DNA of 64,000 nt from CAVUDO01 sp963740255 (GTDB lineage Bacteria > Actinomycetota > Actinomycetes > Mycobacteriales > Cryptosporangiaceae): positions 434,001-498,000 of the forward strand of contig CAVUDO010000006.1 in NCBI GenBank assembly GCA_963740255.1, given 5' to 3'. The notes below the pieces were generated by a model, which was given only the letters and a program-made list of their open reading frames with translations, searched no databases and was not told the origin of the DNA. The translations under genes were made by a program, and so were the position numbers. Positions 44,801 through 47,800 of this stretch are shown piece by piece. Position 1 is the stretch's first letter; each line of letters starts with the position of its first letter.

Positions 44801-47800
44801 GCTCGCCGCGGACGGGTCGTGGAACGAGCGCCGCCGCGCCAACCGGCATGCCGCCGAACTGGTGGAACGATTGGGCCTGCGGCGGGGCCAGCCGGGCGCG
44901 TCCGCCCGGTTCGCCGCGCTGCCGCCGTTGTTCCAGGGGGTGGTCGCGCGTCACGACGGCACCCGGCAGGCGGCGGACGTCAAGGATGTGAAGGCCGTAG
45001 CTGGCGATGCGGTGGTCGCGGCCGTCGACCGCGGCTGGCCCGGGCTTCCCGTCGACGGCCCGCGGTCGGGCCCGTACCGGATCACCGTGGCGGAGGGCGT
45101 CCACGTGGTCTTCACCACGGCCCTCCGAAGCAACCTGGCCCCCGGTGTGGATGCCGAGCTGCGAGGGCAGGAGATCGCGCTCTCGCCGCTCGCCCCGGCG
45201 GCCGCGGTGGAACGTGCCGTGACGGCACTGGTCAGCCAGCTGGTGGCGGCGGCCGAGCCGGGTGGGGTCGCGCCGGACGACGCCAGCGTGTTCGGCCGGC
45301 CGGTGGACCCGGCCTCGCCGCCCACGCGGCTCTCGGCGGCCGACCACGGCCAGGTCGGCCTGTTGCGCCTGCTGCTGGACAACCGGTCCGCGTGGAGGGC
45401 CGGCGAGGACACCGAGACCGAGCTGCTGCTCTCGCTCGAACGGCTCGGGCTTGCCGCCGACGTGCCGGGTGCCGTCGCCCGCCGCGCGCTGCTGCCCGCG
45501 GACGTCCGGGCCGAACTCGACCGCCTCGACGGTCGGCGCGCTCCGGACGGCCCGCGCGCCCTCCGCGACGTGCGCGCGCTGTTCGCTGCGGCCGCATTCG
45601 CCGACGACGCCGGCGTCGTGAGCGTCAAGCCCCGCTCCGAGCGCGGCAGCCACTTCGAGGTGACCAGGCGGGTCAGCGTCGACCACGACACCCCCGCGGG
45701 GCACTTCCAGGTGGAGGTCCGCACCGCCCTGCTGCCGTCCGGCCAGACGGTGGCGCGGAACGGCAACGTGCTCACAGTGTCCGAGACCGCGTCACGGGAA
45801 CGCATCGAGGTGGAACTGGCCCGGCACGTCGCCGAGCTTGCGTCGCCCACCAGGGCGGATGCCGTGGCCGACCAGCTCGCGCTCGACGCGGAGGCGACCG
45901 GCACGTCGCTGTCGCGGCGTGACCGGGGCGCTGTGGCCGCCGTCCGGGTGGTGGCGCGGCAGACCGTGGGCCGTCGCGGTCGGGCAGCGTCCTCGCCGCG
46001 GTTCGCCGCCCTCGCGGCGAGGATGGGTCTGACCCCGGGTCTGGACGGCGCCGCCGCACGAGTGCGCCTGGTCGTGCCGCGCAACGGCCCCCTGGCAACC
46101 CAGATGGCCAGGCTCGCGGAAGGTCTCGACCGCGTCGACCAGAGCCGCCTCCGGTCGGCCGGCCGCTTCGTCCGTCAATCCAAGCCCGAACTCATCCGGG
46201 AGTCGGCCAGCGTCGGGGCCGCTCTCGGCGTGGCCGCGGTGGTGAGCGCCGTGCTGGGCAACCCGGTGCCGGCGATCCTGCTCGGTTCGATGGCCGTGGC
46301 CGGCTCGGTCGCCCTCGGTCTCGGGGAGAACATCTACCTGAAATTCATGACGAAGCTGTCCACCGATGCCATCGACGCGAAGATGAGCGCGTCGGAGGCC
46401 CGGCGTGACGCCCGCCAGGCGGACGAGGCCGTCCTGCTGGAACGGGTTCAGGCGGTCAACGCCGCGCTGAGGGCAGAACTCGAGCGTGCCGGCGTGACGG
46501 TACCGGAGGGTCCGCCTGCGCCCGCCTCGCGCGAGGGTGCCGAGACAGACCGGCTCGACCTCTTCGCCGTGCCCGAGGCGAGCGGCCGCCGGCTCTCCGG
46601 CATCGGCGCCAAGCGCCTCTACGCCCTGAAGGTGTCGACGGCTCCGCTCATGCTGTCCGGCGTCGCGATGGTTGCGGGGCTGCTCAGTGGGTACATGACG
46701 TTGTTCGTGGCAAGCTTCGCCGCCCAGGTGATCGCCGCCGTCTCGTTCCCGCTGGGAGAGCAGCAGCGGTACGGCGGCGTGGAGGCCGACACGGACGCCC
46801 ACGTCGACCACCGCGAGGACCGGATCCGTGAGGCACGGACGCTGGCCCGCGACGCTGCCATCGCGCGCCGCAACGCGCTCCTGCACGAGGCGCGGATCCT
46901 GGCACGACTGGCGACGACCGTCACGACAGCCCGCGGCGTGGAGCTTCCGACCTCTACCACCGAAGTCGCCACAAGGGGGGGTCCGGCTCGGGACCGGATG
47001 GTCAGCACCGAGGAACTGATGCCGTTCTCGTGGTCCGCGCAGTTCCCGCACTGGAAGCAGCATCTGTTCAAAGCCAGTGCTACACCGGCCGGTTTGGGCG
47101 TGCTCTTGTCGCTGTCCGTCGCGGCTGTGGTGCTGGCTGCTCCGGTGCTGGTGGGCGTCGGGCTCGTGAGTGCAGTCCTCGGTACACTCGTCGTGGGCAG
47201 CGCCGAGTCCCGGATGAAGTTCCTCGCCGATCAGCTCAAGGACCAGCGGGAACGCGCCCAGGCTGAGCGCGAGGCCAGCAGGGCCGCCCACAGGTCCGTG
47301 CAGTACGCGGAGGTCTCCGGCGGCGTCCTCATGGCAAGGAACGCCGTGCTGGCTCTTGCCGGCGCCGACCACGGCGGGGTGGCGGCCGAGTTGGCTGCGG
47401 CCACCCCGGATGTCAGACCGGGCATCGCGGCGCTCCGGCGGGCCGTCGACGTTGCCGGCACCCGACCGCCCGGACCTTGGCGGCGGCTTGTCGACCGCGT
47501 CCGGAAACCGTTCCGGAGCGGCGCCGCGACCGCACTCGGCGAGGAGGAGCTCCCCGGGTTGATGCAGCATGCCCGCCAGGTGCTCGGACGCCGGGATGCC
47601 GACGGCAGGCGGACGGTCTGGAACTGGTATGCCCAGACCGGCTTCTACGACATCGTCTACGCGATCGCCGCCGCGGTGGTCTCGGTGGGTGGCCAGTTCA
47701 CCGGCGGTGCCACAGGCGCCGCGGCCTGGAAGCCAGCGGCGGTCGCGTTGTCGGGCCGGTTGGGCCCCGCCACAATCTGGCCGATCGCGGACGCGGTGGT